Of a stretch of 64,000 bases of DNA, positions 47,528 through 56,717 are shown piece by piece. This DNA comes from Caballeronia ptereochthonis (GTDB lineage Bacteria > Pseudomonadota > Gammaproteobacteria > Burkholderiales > Burkholderiaceae). Made by a program: the position numbers and the translations under genes. A model generated the notes under the pieces. That model was not told where the DNA came from and ran no database searches. It worked only from the letters and a program-made list of their open reading frames with translations. The DNA is taken from the NCBI RefSeq assembly GCF_001545075.1, contig NZ_FCOB02000004.1:62001-126000 (forward strand). Reading direction: 5' to 3'. How positions within the stretch are numbered: position 1 is the first letter of the stretch; each line of letters begins with the position of its first letter.

Positions 47528-48625
47528 CTAAAACTTCGCGCGAATGCCGATACCGAATGTCTCACCGTGTGATTCGCCCGAGATCTTGTCATCCAGGTAC
47601 GCAGCATATACATCGGTTCGTTTGGAGAGCGGGTAGTCGTAGCCTATCGCCCACGTCTTCCGGGTCTGATCGAAACCGCCGGAATCCCTCGAATAGGCAT
47701 ACGACGCCATGACCTTGCCGTCCGCGATCGGGACCGTGAAACCTGCTTGACCGGTGCTTACGTGGTAGTTGCCGGACGCCACCGAATTGTGCGTATACAT
47801 GTATTGTCCGTATAGCTTGAGCACCTTGAAATCGTAGGTCAAGCCAAGCTGGCCGATACTTTGGCTGTGCAGACCGGCGACGACGTTTGCCGACCCCGGA
47901 TTCGAGAAGTCATTGGCAACGTTCCTGTAGTTCACGTACTGGTAGACAGCGGTAGCACTGAGCGCGCCGTTCAAGTACAGCAATTGCGCACTGTCTTTAT
48001 GCTGACCCGCCGCGCCTGCCTCGTTACCGAACGAATACATTACCGAGCCGCTCAGCCCGGAGAAGTTCGGCGAAGTGTATGCAACCGAGTTGCTCCAGCC
48101 GGAGTCGCCAATGGCGCCCTGGTCTGTCCGGTAGGCAGGAAAGGTGCTCGTGCCGAGGTACGTGTGATAGATCATCGGTGAAAACACGTACGAATCAACG
48201 AACGGGTTAAAGAGGATCGTCGAAACAAACAGATTCGACGTGACGCGGCCCGCTATCAGCGTGCCGTAGGGTGACTGTATCCCCGTATAGGCATTACGGG
48301 CGAAGAACGTGTCTCCCTGGAAACGCCCGATCTGGCCGTTCTGAGCCCGGTAAAACGCTTCCAGCGCAAAGATCGCCTTGTATCCACCGCCGAGATCCTC
48401 GCTGCCCTTCATGCCCCAGTACGAAGTGGACATCCCGCCGCCCGAGACGACCCACGCGCGCTGGTTGCCAGGGAATTTCTGAGAACCGATCCATTCGTCC
48501 ACTTGACCATAGAGCTGTATGCTCGATTGCGCGTGAGCCGACGCTGCGGACAGCGTCGCAATAGCAAGTGCGGTCAAGCTCACCGTTTTCGGTCTGCGGC
48601 ATCCCGTTCGTTGTCTCGATTTCAT
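47528..48625 (-). CDS. outer-membrane porin, Burkholderia OmpC type
   Basis: 365 residues from the ATG at 48625 (GGAG 7 bases upstream). Signal peptide to about residue 31 (SAASAHA), then QSSIQLYGQVDEW, GMKGSEDLGGG and a C-terminal strand ending in Phe (GIGIRAKF). It forms an outer-membrane pore. Its tail abuts the IS6 remnant; it may serve the levan module or the catabolic operon beyond it. Confidence 0.92.
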   Translation of the reverse strand: MKSRQRTGCRRPKTVSLTALAIATLSAASAHAQSSIQLYGQVDEWIGSQKFPGNQRAWVVSGGGMSTSYWGMKGSEDLGGGYKAIFALEAFYRAQNGQIGRFQGDTFFARNAYTGIQSPYGTLIAGRVTSNLFVSTILFNPFVDSYVFSPMIYHTYLGTSTFPAYRTDQGAIGDSGWSNSVAYTSPNFSGLSGSVMYSFGNEAGAAGQHKDSAQLLYLNGALSATAVYQYVNYRNVANDFSNPGSANVVAGLHSQSIGQLGLTYDFKVLKLYGQYMYTHNSVASGNYHVSTGQAGFTVPIADGKVMASYAYSRDSGGFDQTRKTWAIGYDYPLSKRTDVYAAYLDDKISGESHGETFGIGIRAKF

Positions 48626-48923
48626 ATGGTCTCCAGTTGATGATCGTGGGTGAGCGCGGCCGCAAGACAGACGCCTCCGATCCGGCTCAATGGCAGCAGA
48701 CGCCTTAAAAAAGATCTTCCCGATCGAAATCACGAGAAGACATCTACGTTAGTTATGCTATGTATATAAAACGGAGTATCTTTCCAGAGACCGTGCCCGG
48801 TCCGGTCGCAAGACAAAGGCTCAACTCAATCGTCGGGCCGCAGACGGGGATGCAAAACGTTGGATATCGCGGTTAGAAGTCGCACGTTGAAAGCGCACGT
48901 ATCCGGCGCTCGCGTGGCCGCGC

Positions 48924-49652
48924 CTAAATCACCTCGCGAAAAAGCCGGCCCCAATCGCGCAGCCCCCGCGTGTCCACCCCCGTCATTCGCAACGCCTTCC
49001 AGACCACCGTGGCGATGGTGTCGTAGACCGGAATCCCGATCTCGGCTTCCAGCAACTCGACGAGGTGTGCCGCATGCAGATTCGTGCAGAACGTGGTGAT
49101 AGCTTCAGGTTGAGCGCGGGCGATTCCACGGACCAAGTTGCAGATAGTCAGCTCGTCCACATCGGCAAATTCGAAATTGACGTGCAGGCCAAGATGGCGC
49201 TCAGCCACGCACGTTATGCCTATGTCGCGGTAATTGGCGACGATCCGCTCCTGCACGTCGTCCAGATAAGGCGTAGCAAGACCGAGCCGACGCACGCCCG
49301 TCTTTTCAAGGATTTCGTTGAGCGCAAGCACCGACGTGGTCGAGGGAATGCCAGTGGCTTCAGTAATCTGTCGGCATAGCGATTCATCCGTCCCGAAGCC
49401 GAGCCATCCTGAGGATGTACCGCTCCACGCGATGACGTCAACGTGCGCATCCGCCAGGAGTTTCGCGGCATCCAGTATCTTGCCTACCTGGAATTGCCCC
49501 AATGCTCGATCTCCCAAGGAGATCTCGGTAACCGTGAAACGAGAAAAATGGGCACTTACGTTCGAGAGCCCTGCGACCATTTCTGTCGTCATGGGCTCGA
49601 GGGCCGTATTGGACGATGGCGTCAGCACGCCTAGCCGAATGCGCTTGTTCAT
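48924..49652 (-). CDS. Asp/Glu racemase superfamily protein, arylmalonate decarboxylase-like active site
   Basis: 242 residues. Motifs of the maleate isomerase/AMDase group: GVLTPSSNTALEP near residue 8 and FCTNLHAA with Cys189. Maleate isomerases and racemases use two cysteines; here the first position reads W-S-G-T-S, so Gly78 stands where that Cys would be, followed by Thr79 and Ser80, with Tyr129. AMDase has Gly74, Thr75, Ser76, Tyr126 and Cys188 at nearly the same places and is about 240 residues long. A decarboxylase of a malonate-like acid is therefore as likely as an isomerase. It is the last gene of the minus-strand operon, 35 bases after the CobW gene. Confidence 0.82.
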   Translation of the reverse strand: MNKRIRLGVLTPSSNTALEPMTTEMVAGLSNVSAHFSRFTVTEISLGDRALGQFQVGKILDAAKLLADAHVDVIAWSGTSSGWLGFGTDESLCRQITEATGIPSTTSVLALNEILEKTGVRRLGLATPYLDDVQERIVANYRDIGITCVAERHLGLHVNFEFADVDELTICNLVRGIARAQPEAITTFCTNLHAAHLVELLEAEIGIPVYDTIATVVWKALRMTGVDTRGLRDWGRLFREVI

Positions 49653-49687
49653 GGGTTCGATCTCTTGACTCGGAAGTGGTGTTCGCG

Positions 49688-50830
49688 TCACGCCGAGACG
49701 CCCGAATGCTGCCGCGCCAAACACAGGTCGAGCAGGACCTGAAGCCGCCGGCGATCCAGATTGCGTCCAATGAAAACCAGCTTGCTTTCGCGCGGGCCTG
49801 CCGTCCACGAATCGGCCGGATGCAGGTCGAAGATGCGGTGCACTGCCTGAACGACGTAACGCCGATCATCGTCGGCGATCTCGAAGATTCCCTTCATCCG
49901 GAACACATCGTCTCCCTGGGCCGCCAGCAGTGCGCGCAAACCGGCATCCAGCCGCGAGCGATCGAACGGTCGGTCAAACACGAGCGACACGGACGTTACC
50001 GAAGGATCGTGGCGATGACCGCGCGGTGCGCTGTCCCCGGCATCGTGTTCGTGACCATCATGGCCTTGGGCATGTTCGCAGGCCTCGTCGCACACGTGGT
50101 CATGGGTGTGTTCGTGCTCATGCTCGTGTTCATCGACAGCGGGTTCAGCCACGCCCAGATTTGCCGATGTCGGCGTGAAGCCGCCGATTCCCAGGATGTG
50201 CGTAAGATCGACATGGGCGTAATTGGAGCGCAGGATCTGTGCGCCCTCGTTCAATCGATGAAGTCTTTGCTCAAGCGCAACGACAAGCCAGCCCGGCACC
50301 AGGTCGGTCTTGTTGATGATGATCCGGTCGGCGGCAACGATCTGATCGACTGCCTGGTTGTCGCGCCCGCGCAGGGCCGGGTCATCGAGATGGCTCTCGA
50401 TATGCACCGCGTCTACCAGCGTCACGACGCCGTCCAACGTCACCTGGCGGGCGACGTCGTGATCCATGAAGAACGTTGCCGCTACCGGCGTCGGATCGGC
50501 GAGACCGCTGGTCTCCACGAGGATGTGATCGAATTTTTCCGGACGTTCCAGAAGTTTCTTCAGGATGCGGACGAGATCGGTGCGCACATCGACGACACAG
50601 CAGATGCAGCCGTTCGTCATCTGGAAGATTTCCTCGTCGGATGTCATCACCAGATCGGAGTCGACATCGACTTCTCCGAATTCGTTCTCGATCACCGCAA
50701 TTCGGTGTCCATGCCGTTCGGTCAGGATATGGTTCAGCAGCGTCGTCTTGCCTGATCCCAGAAACCCGGTCAGGATCGTGACCGGAACGGGCGGCGTCGA
50801 GGACGCGTAGTGAGAGTTGAGCTGGCTCAT
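49688..50830 (-). CDS. CobW/COG0523-family GTPase metallochaperone, His-rich
   Basis: 380 residues. Walker [10 protein letters not shown], the metal-binding NGCICC motif, a DxxG-equivalent ETSGLADP and NKTD for guanine. A His/Asp/Glu-rich loop (about 230-270; [11 protein letters not shown] and further HxH pairs) is typical of Zn- or Co-handling members. The C-terminal CobW domain follows. It hydrolyses GTP to load metal into client enzymes. Within this operon the likely client is a metal-dependent amidohydrolase. Start ATG 50830 is preceded by AAGGAA. Confidence 0.9.
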   Translation of the reverse strand: MSQLNSHYASSTPPVPVTILTGFLGSGKTTLLNHILTERHGHRIAVIENEFGEVDVDSDLVMTSDEEIFQMTNGCICCVVDVRTDLVRILKKLLERPEKFDHILVETSGLADPTPVAATFFMDHDVARQVTLDGVVTLVDAVHIESHLDDPALRGRDNQAVDQIVAADRIIINKTDLVPGWLVVALEQRLHRLNEGAQILRSNYAHVDLTHILGIGGFTPTSANLGVAEPAVDEHEHEHEHTHDHVCDEACEHAQGHDGHEHDAGDSAPRGHRHDPSVTSVSLVFDRPFDRSRLDAGLRALLAAQGDDVFRMKGIFEIADDDRRYVVQAVHRIFDLHPADSWTAGPRESKLVFIGRNLDRRRLQVLLDLCLARQHSGVSA

Positions 50831-50869
50831 GGTGTTTCCTTCAGTCGTATCGGTATTGGAAGGGGTTCG

Positions 50870-51457
50870 TCACGCCGCGGCAGGATCTCGAAGCCCATGC
50901 CAGCGACTAACGAGGCCGTCGTGGTCGATATCGAACAGGTCGAGCACGCGCCCGACCGTATGGTTGACGATATCGTCGACGGTCCGAGGATGGTTGTAGA
51001 AGGCCGGCACCGGCGGCAGCACGATGGCCCCGGCTTCCGTCGCGGCGGTCATGTTTCGCAGATGCACAAGGTTGAGCGGCGTCTCGCGTGCGAGGAGCAC
51101 CAGTTTGCGACGCTCTTTCAGCATCACGTCAGCCGCGCGTGTGATCAGGTTGTCGGCGAGACCCGTGGCGATCGCAGCCAGCGTACGCATGGAGCATGGC
51201 GCAATGGCCATGCCGTCGCAACGGAACGAACCACTGGCGACGGCAGCGCCGATATCCCGCACGTTATGGACGACATTCGCCATCGCCTCGATCTCACGTC
51301 GTTGCAGTCCGAGTTCGTGCCCCGCCGTCAACAATCCAGACGCGGATAACACGAGGTGCGTTTCCCACTCCGGGCGTTGCGCGAGGCTCTGCAGCAGACG
51401 CACGCCATAGACCGCGCCGCTCGCGCCCGTGATTCCGACAATCAGGCGCTTCGTCAT
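50870..51457 (-). CDS. ubiX: UbiX-type flavin prenyltransferase
   Basis: 195 residues from the ATG at 51457, overlapping the UbiD stop by 4 bases. Motifs: GITGASGAVYG for FMN binding, AIAPCSMRTLAAIATG and LLARETPLN. UbiX makes prenylated FMN, the cofactor of UbiD decarboxylases. Its coupling to the UbiD gene here indicates a dedicated copy for catabolism, separate from the ubiquinone pathway copy expected elsewhere. Confidence 0.94.
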   Translation of the reverse strand: MTKRLIVGITGASGAVYGVRLLQSLAQRPEWETHLVLSASGLLTAGHELGLQRREIEAMANVVHNVRDIGAAVASGSFRCDGMAIAPCSMRTLAAIATGLADNLITRAADVMLKERRKLVLLARETPLNLVHLRNMTAATEAGAIVLPPVPAFYNHPRTVDDIVNHTVGRVLDLFDIDHDGLVSRWHGLRDPAAA

Positions 51458-52878
51458 ACGCTTTCCGGCCCCGTATGCGATTTCGCCGCGGCGATCAGTT
51501 GCGCGGCGCGCGTCATCGCCTCCGCGCTGATCTGCACGCGCACTCCGTCGAAGCCGGGACCGCGCGTCGCGTCGAGCCCCATGCGCGACGTAGTGCCCAC
51601 GCCGGATGCAGACGGGTCCAGCGCGCTGCCGGGCAAGCCGTCGATGATCACCACATCCAGGTGCGGTTGCACATGGGTGGCCACGGCCCACAGCACCTCT
51701 TCGTCACGTGTGATATCGACGTCCGCATCCACGGCGATTACCGTTTTGAGGTACGGGTCCCAGCCCAGCAGGCCGAGCATGACCTGTCGCGCCTCGCCGG
51801 GCCGCATTTGTTCGAGCGCCACGTAGGCGTGAAAGTGCGTCCCCGACGAGGGGTAATGGACGGCGGTGACGCTCGGAAAGCGCTCCTTGAGCTTCTCCAC
51901 CATCTCCGATTCACGCGGTATGCGACCCAGATTGAGGTGTTCGACGGAATTTCCGCCGGCCACGTCGATCAGCATCGCGTCGCGCCGGCGCAGCATGCCT
52001 TGCACGCGGAAAAGATTGTTGGTGGACCGATCCGACGAGTAGCCCGTGAACTCACCGAATGGACCCTCGTCGACCCGTGCCTGCGGATCGATCACGCCTT
52101 CGAGCACGATTTCCGCGAACGCCGGCACAGCGATGCCGTGTCTCGGCGTGCGCACGACGTCCAGCGGCGCCCCGAACAGGCCGCCGGCGACATGACGCTC
52201 GTCGACCCCGTAGGGCAGCCGTGCCGCGCCGGCAAGCATGAACAACGGATGAGCGCCGATCACCATCGCCACCGGAAGCGAAGTACCGCGTTCCTGGGCT
52301 CGCTGGAGCATGCGCCACAGATGCCCGCGTGAATGCAGGCTGGTGGCGATCTCGGTGGTCGAATGAAGCATCGAGCGGTGATAGCTGACATTGCCGATGC
52401 CCGTCTCGGGGTCCTCGGCAATCAGGATCGCGTTCGTGATGTATGGACCGCGATCGGTCGAAAAATGGGTAATGGCCGGAATGTCGGTCAGATCGATGTG
52501 GTCGGTCTGAACGTGCTCCAGCACCGGCCCATCCGGCAACAGGCGGGGCGGCAGCATCCGGCGGCTGCGCTGCTGGAATGCCGCGTGAATATCCGCGAGC
52601 GGCGCGTCGAGCATCCATGCGATACGACTTCGCGATGCGAAGACGTTGGTGACCAGCGGGCTGCCAAGTCCGGCAATCTGCTCGAAGACCAGCAAAGGGT
52701 GACGCCCTTCGGCGGCGAGTTGCCAGATCATTGCGGTCGGTTCCTGATCCGCGCTGACGCTTTCGCGAATGGTCAGCACGTCATCCGGATGGGCAGCGCG
52801 ATAGCCTGCGAGGAAATGGCGGAAATCTTGCGGATTCGCGCGGGAGCAGGCGAGAGCAGATGAATGAGACGATGTCAT
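51454..52878 (-). CDS. UbiD-family prenyl-FMN-dependent decarboxylase
   Basis: 474 residues from the ATG at 52878. The active-site segment EIVLEGVIDPQARVDEGPFG-EF carries the two conserved glutamates, and the GNVSYHRSM region has the conserved Arg context. UbiD enzymes remove (or add) CO2 on aromatic, heteroaromatic or unsaturated acids. Co-expression with UbiX, two amidohydrolases and a molybdenum hydroxylase nearby suggests a heteroaromatic carboxylate as substrate, but it cannot be named. Confidence 0.92.
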   Translation of the reverse strand: MTSSHSSALACSRANPQDFRHFLAGYRAAHPDDVLTIRESVSADQEPTAMIWQLAAEGRHPLLVFEQIAGLGSPLVTNVFASRSRIAWMLDAPLADIHAAFQQRSRRMLPPRLLPDGPVLEHVQTDHIDLTDIPAITHFSTDRGPYITNAILIAEDPETGIGNVSYHRSMLHSTTEIATSLHSRGHLWRMLQRAQERGTSLPVAMVIGAHPLFMLAGAARLPYGVDERHVAGGLFGAPLDVVRTPRHGIAVPAFAEIVLEGVIDPQARVDEGPFGEFTGYSSDRSTNNLFRVQGMLRRRDAMLIDVAGGNSVEHLNLGRIPRESEMVEKLKERFPSVTAVHYPSSGTHFHAYVALEQMRPGEARQVMLGLLGWDPYLKTVIAVDADVDITRDEEVLWAVATHVQPHLDVVIIDGLPGSALDPSASGVGTTSRMGLDATRGPGFDGVRVQISAEAMTRAAQLIAAAKSHTGPESV

Positions 52879-53002
52879 GATGCATTCCTTGTCATCAGCC
52901 TTGCAAGGACGCCGGGGCGAAGGCATTGCCCGTACCCCGGGGCCATTGCGCTCGGCTGCTATCGCGGGCCGGCCGCCGATGCGCCGACCCGCCGCACGTC
53001 CG

Positions 53003-53929
53003 TTACGCTACGACGTCGTTGAGCTTTGCGTAGCTATCCTTCAGGCGCAGTTCGGCTTCCTCCGGATTGCGCGGCGGCGGTGACGGCTCGATGCCGACCA
53101 GACGCGCTATGTTGTTGCCCATGTAGTCTTCGAGGCCGTCCTCGTCCAGGTCCATGCCCTGTGGCGCCGGACCGCAGAGCATCTCCAGTTCGCGAAGCCA
53201 CATGCCCGGTTCGTTCGGCGGCGTGTCGGTGCCGAAGACGATCTTGTCGCGTGGCAGCTGCCGGGCGAACTCGACGATGCGCGACTGAAAGCACCACCCC
53301 GATTCGCAATACACGTTGGGCGTGTCCATCGCCATCCAGAACGCTTCGAACGAGTAGTTGCCGCCAGTCTGAATGCCGAAGTGCCCGATGATGAAATTCA
53401 CCATGGGGAATTCGCGGATGATGGGGTAGAACATCGTTGGGATCGTGTAGGGGCCGTCACCCGTATGGATCAGCACCACGACGTTGTATTTCGCGCATAC
53501 CTTCATCGCGGGGCGCAACCAGTCCAGCGCGCGGTCCGGACGATAGCCGTGCATATTCGCGTGCAGCTTCAGCATCTTGAAGCCGTATTCCTTCACGTGA
53601 AATTCGAGCTCGAGCGCGCCCTCTTCCGGACCCCAGCGCGGATTGAACGTGAAGTTGCCGATGAACCGGTCGGGATACTTCTGCGTGAGCTCGGCCACAT
53701 AGGCCATGTAGTCGCGAATGCCCTCGCGACCGCGACGGTTGCCGTCGCGATAGCCGGTATTGCCCGGCGGCGGCTGGATAAAGCCCATGTCGATGCGGCG
53801 CGGCTTGCCGTTGATGACGTAGGGGCCATCCATCATCTTCAACAAGCGCTCGCCGGTGAACGGCTCGCCGGTGTGGCGCCACGCCTCGTCGACGAGATTG
53901 GTCGGATGCAGGTGGGTATCGATGATCAT
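53003..53929 (-). CDS. amidohydrolase-2 (ACMSD/resorcylate decarboxylase-like), intact metal site
   Basis: 308 residues. Metal ligands expected for the family are present: His6 and His8 (DTHLHP), His155 (LIHTGDGP), His183 (IGHFG) and Asp235 (GTDTPPNEPG). Members are hydrolases or non-oxidative decarboxylases of aromatic acids. It lies 45 bases after its paralogue on the same strand and 124 bases before UbiD. The two paralogues share most of their length (GEPFTGERL, INGKPRRID, YRPDRALDWLRPA). Confidence 0.88.
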   Translation of the reverse strand: MIIDTHLHPTNLVDEAWRHTGEPFTGERLLKMMDGPYVINGKPRRIDMGFIQPPPGNTGYRDGNRRGREGIRDYMAYVAELTQKYPDRFIGNFTFNPRWGPEEGALELEFHVKEYGFKMLKLHANMHGYRPDRALDWLRPAMKVCAKYNVVVLIHTGDGPYTIPTMFYPIIREFPMVNFIIGHFGIQTGGNYSFEAFWMAMDTPNVYCESGWCFQSRIVEFARQLPRDKIVFGTDTPPNEPGMWLRELEMLCGPAPQGMDLDEDGLEDYMGNNIARLVGIEPSPPPRNPEEAELRLKDSYAKLNDVVA

Positions 53930-53974
53930 GCTGGTACTCCGGTATCTTGATGAATTGACGTCTGACAGCCTCGT

Positions 53975-54877
53975 TCAGGCAGCCAACAGCGTCCTCGCTT
54001 CCTCGACGGTGCGCGGCGCCGGTGTGGGCTCGAGACCGATCATGCGGGCCGTGTTGTTGCCGAGATAATCCTCGAGCGTTTCTTCATCGAGATTGAGCCC
54101 CTGCGGCGGCTCGAAGCACAGGACTTCCAGCAGGCGCAGCCACATGCCGGGCTCATTGGGCGGGGTGTCGGAGCCGAACAGGATCTTGTGCTTCGGCAGC
54201 ACCTTCGCAAACTCGACGATGCGCGACTGCAGACACCACCCCGACTCGCAATAGACATTGGGCAGGTCCATGGCCATCTGGAAAGGCTCGAAGCAATAGA
54301 CGCCGCCCGTCTGCACGCCGAAATGCGCCATGATGAAATTGACCGTCGGGAACTCCTTGATCATGGGGACCCATTCGGTCGGAATGCTGTAGGGACCATC
54401 GCCCGTGTGCAGCTTGACCATCACGCCGAGCTCCGCGCACTTCCGCAACGCGGGACGCAGCCAGTCCAGGGCGCGATCGGGCCGGTAGGCGTGCATGTTG
54501 GCCTGGAACTGCACCATCTTGAAGCCCAGCTTGCGCACGTAATGCTCGATGGCATTGACGCCGTTCTCGACGCCGCAACGCGGGTTATAGACGAAGCAGC
54601 CGATGAAACGGTCGGGATGTTTCCTGACCATCTCCACCGTATAGGCCATGTATGCGTCGATGGATTCGGCGCCCGACTTATTGCCGTCGGTGTACGTGTA
54701 GATGGTGTTGCCTTGCGGGGGCTGGATGAAGGCCTTGTCGATGCGGCGCGGCTTGCCGTTGATCGTGAACGGGCCGTCCATCATCCGGATCAGGCGTTCG
54801 CCGGTGAAGGGTTCGCCATCATGCCGCCATGCCAGATCGACGAGATTCGTCGGATAGCAGCTGGTGTCGATAATCAT
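53975..54877 (-). CDS. amidohydrolase-2 paralogue lacking the HxH metal motif
   Basis: 300 residues, closely related to the product of the next gene. The N-terminal HxH is replaced: MIIDT is followed by Ser6-Cys7-Tyr8. His157 (KLHTGDGP), His185 (MAHFG) and Asp237 (GSDTPPNEPG) are kept. It may bind one metal differently through Cys7, or act as a non-catalytic partner of the intact paralogue. It is the first gene of the six-gene minus-strand operon. Confidence 0.86.
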   Translation of the reverse strand: MIIDTSCYPTNLVDLAWRHDGEPFTGERLIRMMDGPFTINGKPRRIDKAFIQPPQGNTIYTYTDGNKSGAESIDAYMAYTVEMVRKHPDRFIGCFVYNPRCGVENGVNAIEHYVRKLGFKMVQFQANMHAYRPDRALDWLRPALRKCAELGVMVKLHTGDGPYSIPTEWVPMIKEFPTVNFIMAHFGVQTGGVYCFEPFQMAMDLPNVYCESGWCLQSRIVEFAKVLPKHKILFGSDTPPNEPGMWLRLLEVLCFEPPQGLNLDEETLEDYLGNNTARMIGLEPTPAPRTVEEARTLLAA

Positions 54878-55179
54878 GCGGGATCTCCTCGCAATGCTTC
54901 AGGTTGAAGGCAGGCAGACCGCGGCCTGAGCCGAGCGGGCTGCATCTTGCATTCGGGAGCATTGTCGAGGGAGCAGAGACAGGAAACTGGCGCCACTGAC
55001 AAGTACTCCGTCAGTGAGCAATCTCCAATTGAACGATTACGGCATTGCGCCGCTGCATGTTCAATCGACCGCTTCTACCCACGTGCGCATCATGCAGCGA
55101 TCGAGATTTCGTTGTCAAGAAAAACGCGGCCGCATGCGGGCATGGAAAACCCGCAGCCAACGCTTGCTTCGCCGTAGCG
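54878..55179. other. intergenic region upstream of the amidohydrolase operon
   Basis: 302 bases between the LysR stop and the first amidohydrolase start, both on the minus strand. It should carry the operon promoter. I see no clear hairpin or gene. Confidence 0.45.
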
Positions 55180-56079
55180 TTAGCCGGATGATTCGCGGCG
55201 CCACGCCTCCGTGACTTCGGTCAGCAACGCCAGAAAACGTTCGAGCGCGGGCAGCGAGTCGTCACGCCTGATAGTGGCGTAGAGATCCGCATTCATCGCG
55301 GGTTCGTCCATTGCGACAAAGGCGACGTTCTCGCGCGGCGTGGTCGAGAGCGATTCGGGCAGGATGCTGATACCGACGCCGGCGCCGACGAGACTGAGTA
55401 TCGTCTCGGGATCGGCGGACTCGTGGAGCACTCGTGGCTGGAAGCCTTCTCGAATGCAGGCGGCGAGAATGCCTCGAATCATCGGACTCTGCGTGTTGAG
55501 CAAGACGAACGGGTCACCGGAGAGCGCGCCAAGACTGGTGCAACGGCAGCCGGCGAGCGGGTGGCTGTCCGGCAGCGCGACGACCAGCGGTTGCGGGTAG
55601 ACCAGGATCGAGCGGAGTTCGCGATGCCCTGTCGGACTGCAGGCAAAGCCGACGTCAATCTGCCCTCGCACCAACGCCTCCTGCTGCAGGTCCGGCAACA
55701 GTTCATGCAACGTCCACTCCACTTCCGGATTGTGCTTCTGAAACAGACGGAGGGTCCTCGGCAAAGGCCCGTACATCACCGAGTTGATGATGCCGATGCG
55801 AATGTAGCCCTCGAGCCCATCGGCCACCCTGCGCAGCAGTTTCTCGACCGAGTCGCAATCGCTGACGATGCTTCGCGCACGCACGAGGAGCGCCTCTCCC
55901 GCTCGGGTCAGACGGGCGCCGTGACGTCCGCGCACGAAGAGCGTGACCCGAAGGGAGTCCTCCAGCGACTTGATCTGCTGACTCAGCGGAGGCTGCGAAA
56001 TGTGCAGACGCTCCGCCGCGCGACTGAAGTTGCCCTCCTCGGCGACGGAAATGAAATACCGCAACTGCCGGATATCCAT
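55180..56079 (-). CDS. LysR-family regulator, divergent from the molybdenum hydroxylase
   Basis: 299 residues. Helix-turn-helix in FSRAAERLHISQPPLSQQIK; substrate-binding domain from about residue 90. It is divergent from the hydroxylase genes across 164 bases and upstream of the amidohydrolase operon, so it could control both. It resembles the second LysR protein at 60726-61607 (shared LHISQPPLSQQI and overall layout). Confidence 0.9.
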   Translation of the reverse strand: MDIRQLRYFISVAEEGNFSRAAERLHISQPPLSQQIKSLEDSLRVTLFVRGRHGARLTRAGEALLVRARSIVSDCDSVEKLLRRVADGLEGYIRIGIINSVMYGPLPRTLRLFQKHNPEVEWTLHELLPDLQQEALVRGQIDVGFACSPTGHRELRSILVYPQPLVVALPDSHPLAGCRCTSLGALSGDPFVLLNTQSPMIRGILAACIREGFQPRVLHESADPETILSLVGAGVGISILPESLSTTPRENVAFVAMDEPAMNADLYATIRRDDSLPALERFLALLTEVTEAWRRESSG

Positions 56080-56243
56080 ATGTTTCTCGTATCGAACGGA
56101 TTCCGAAATCGTATTTCACATAACTAATTTGTGCACATAGGCTTTTACCCACACGGCGCGAAGGCGTCACAGGCAGTCGCCGTGCCTTGCGATTCCGACG
56201 ATATGAGAATGTCGCCGCACTCGACGGTGACCCTGGAGACAAC

Positions 56244-56717
56244 ATGACGACGCTCAAGGTGAATGGCGACGACCGCACGGTCGCCATGTCAGGAGACACT
56301 CCGCTGCTGTGGGTGCTGCGCGATGAACTGCATCTCACCGGAACCAAATACGGCTGCGGAATGGGCCTGTGTGGCGCCTGCACCGTCCACGTGGATGGCG
56401 CGGCGGTGCGAGCCTGCCAGACACCATTGGCTTCCGTCGCCGGCAAGCGCATCACCACCATCGAAGGCCTGGGCTCGCCTCGGATGTTGCATGCAGTACA
56501 GCGCGCGTGGCAGGAAGAAGATGTCCCGCAGTGCGGCTACTGCCAGTCCGGCCAGATCATGTCGGCTGCCGCGTTGCTCAAACACACGCGCGATCCCGAC
56601 GATCACGACATCGATGCGGCGATGGCCGGCAACATATGCCGCTGCGGGACTTACGACCGCATTCGTCGCGCGATCCATCGGGCCGCCGCCACCCTTCGCA
56701 AGGAGGCGGCACCATGA
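56244..56717 (+). CDS. molybdenum hydroxylase, small [2Fe-2S] subunit (IorA/NicA-like)
   Basis: 157 residues from the ATG at 56244 (GGAG 6 bases upstream). Two [2Fe-2S] sites are visible: the ferredoxin-type [16 protein letters not shown] with a later Cys, and the CGYCQSGQ...CRCGTY pair. It passes electrons from the molybdenum subunit encoded next, with which it overlaps by 4 bases (ATGA). Such two-subunit enzymes hydroxylate N-heteroaromatics (isoquinoline, nicotinate) or oxidise aldehydes. Confidence 0.92.
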   Translation: MTTLKVNGDDRTVAMSGDTPLLWVLRDELHLTGTKYGCGMGLCGACTVHVDGAAVRACQTPLASVAGKRITTIEGLGSPRMLHAVQRAWQEEDVPQCGYCQSGQIMSAAALLKHTRDPDDHDIDAAMAGNICRCGTYDRIRRAIHRAAATLRKEAAP

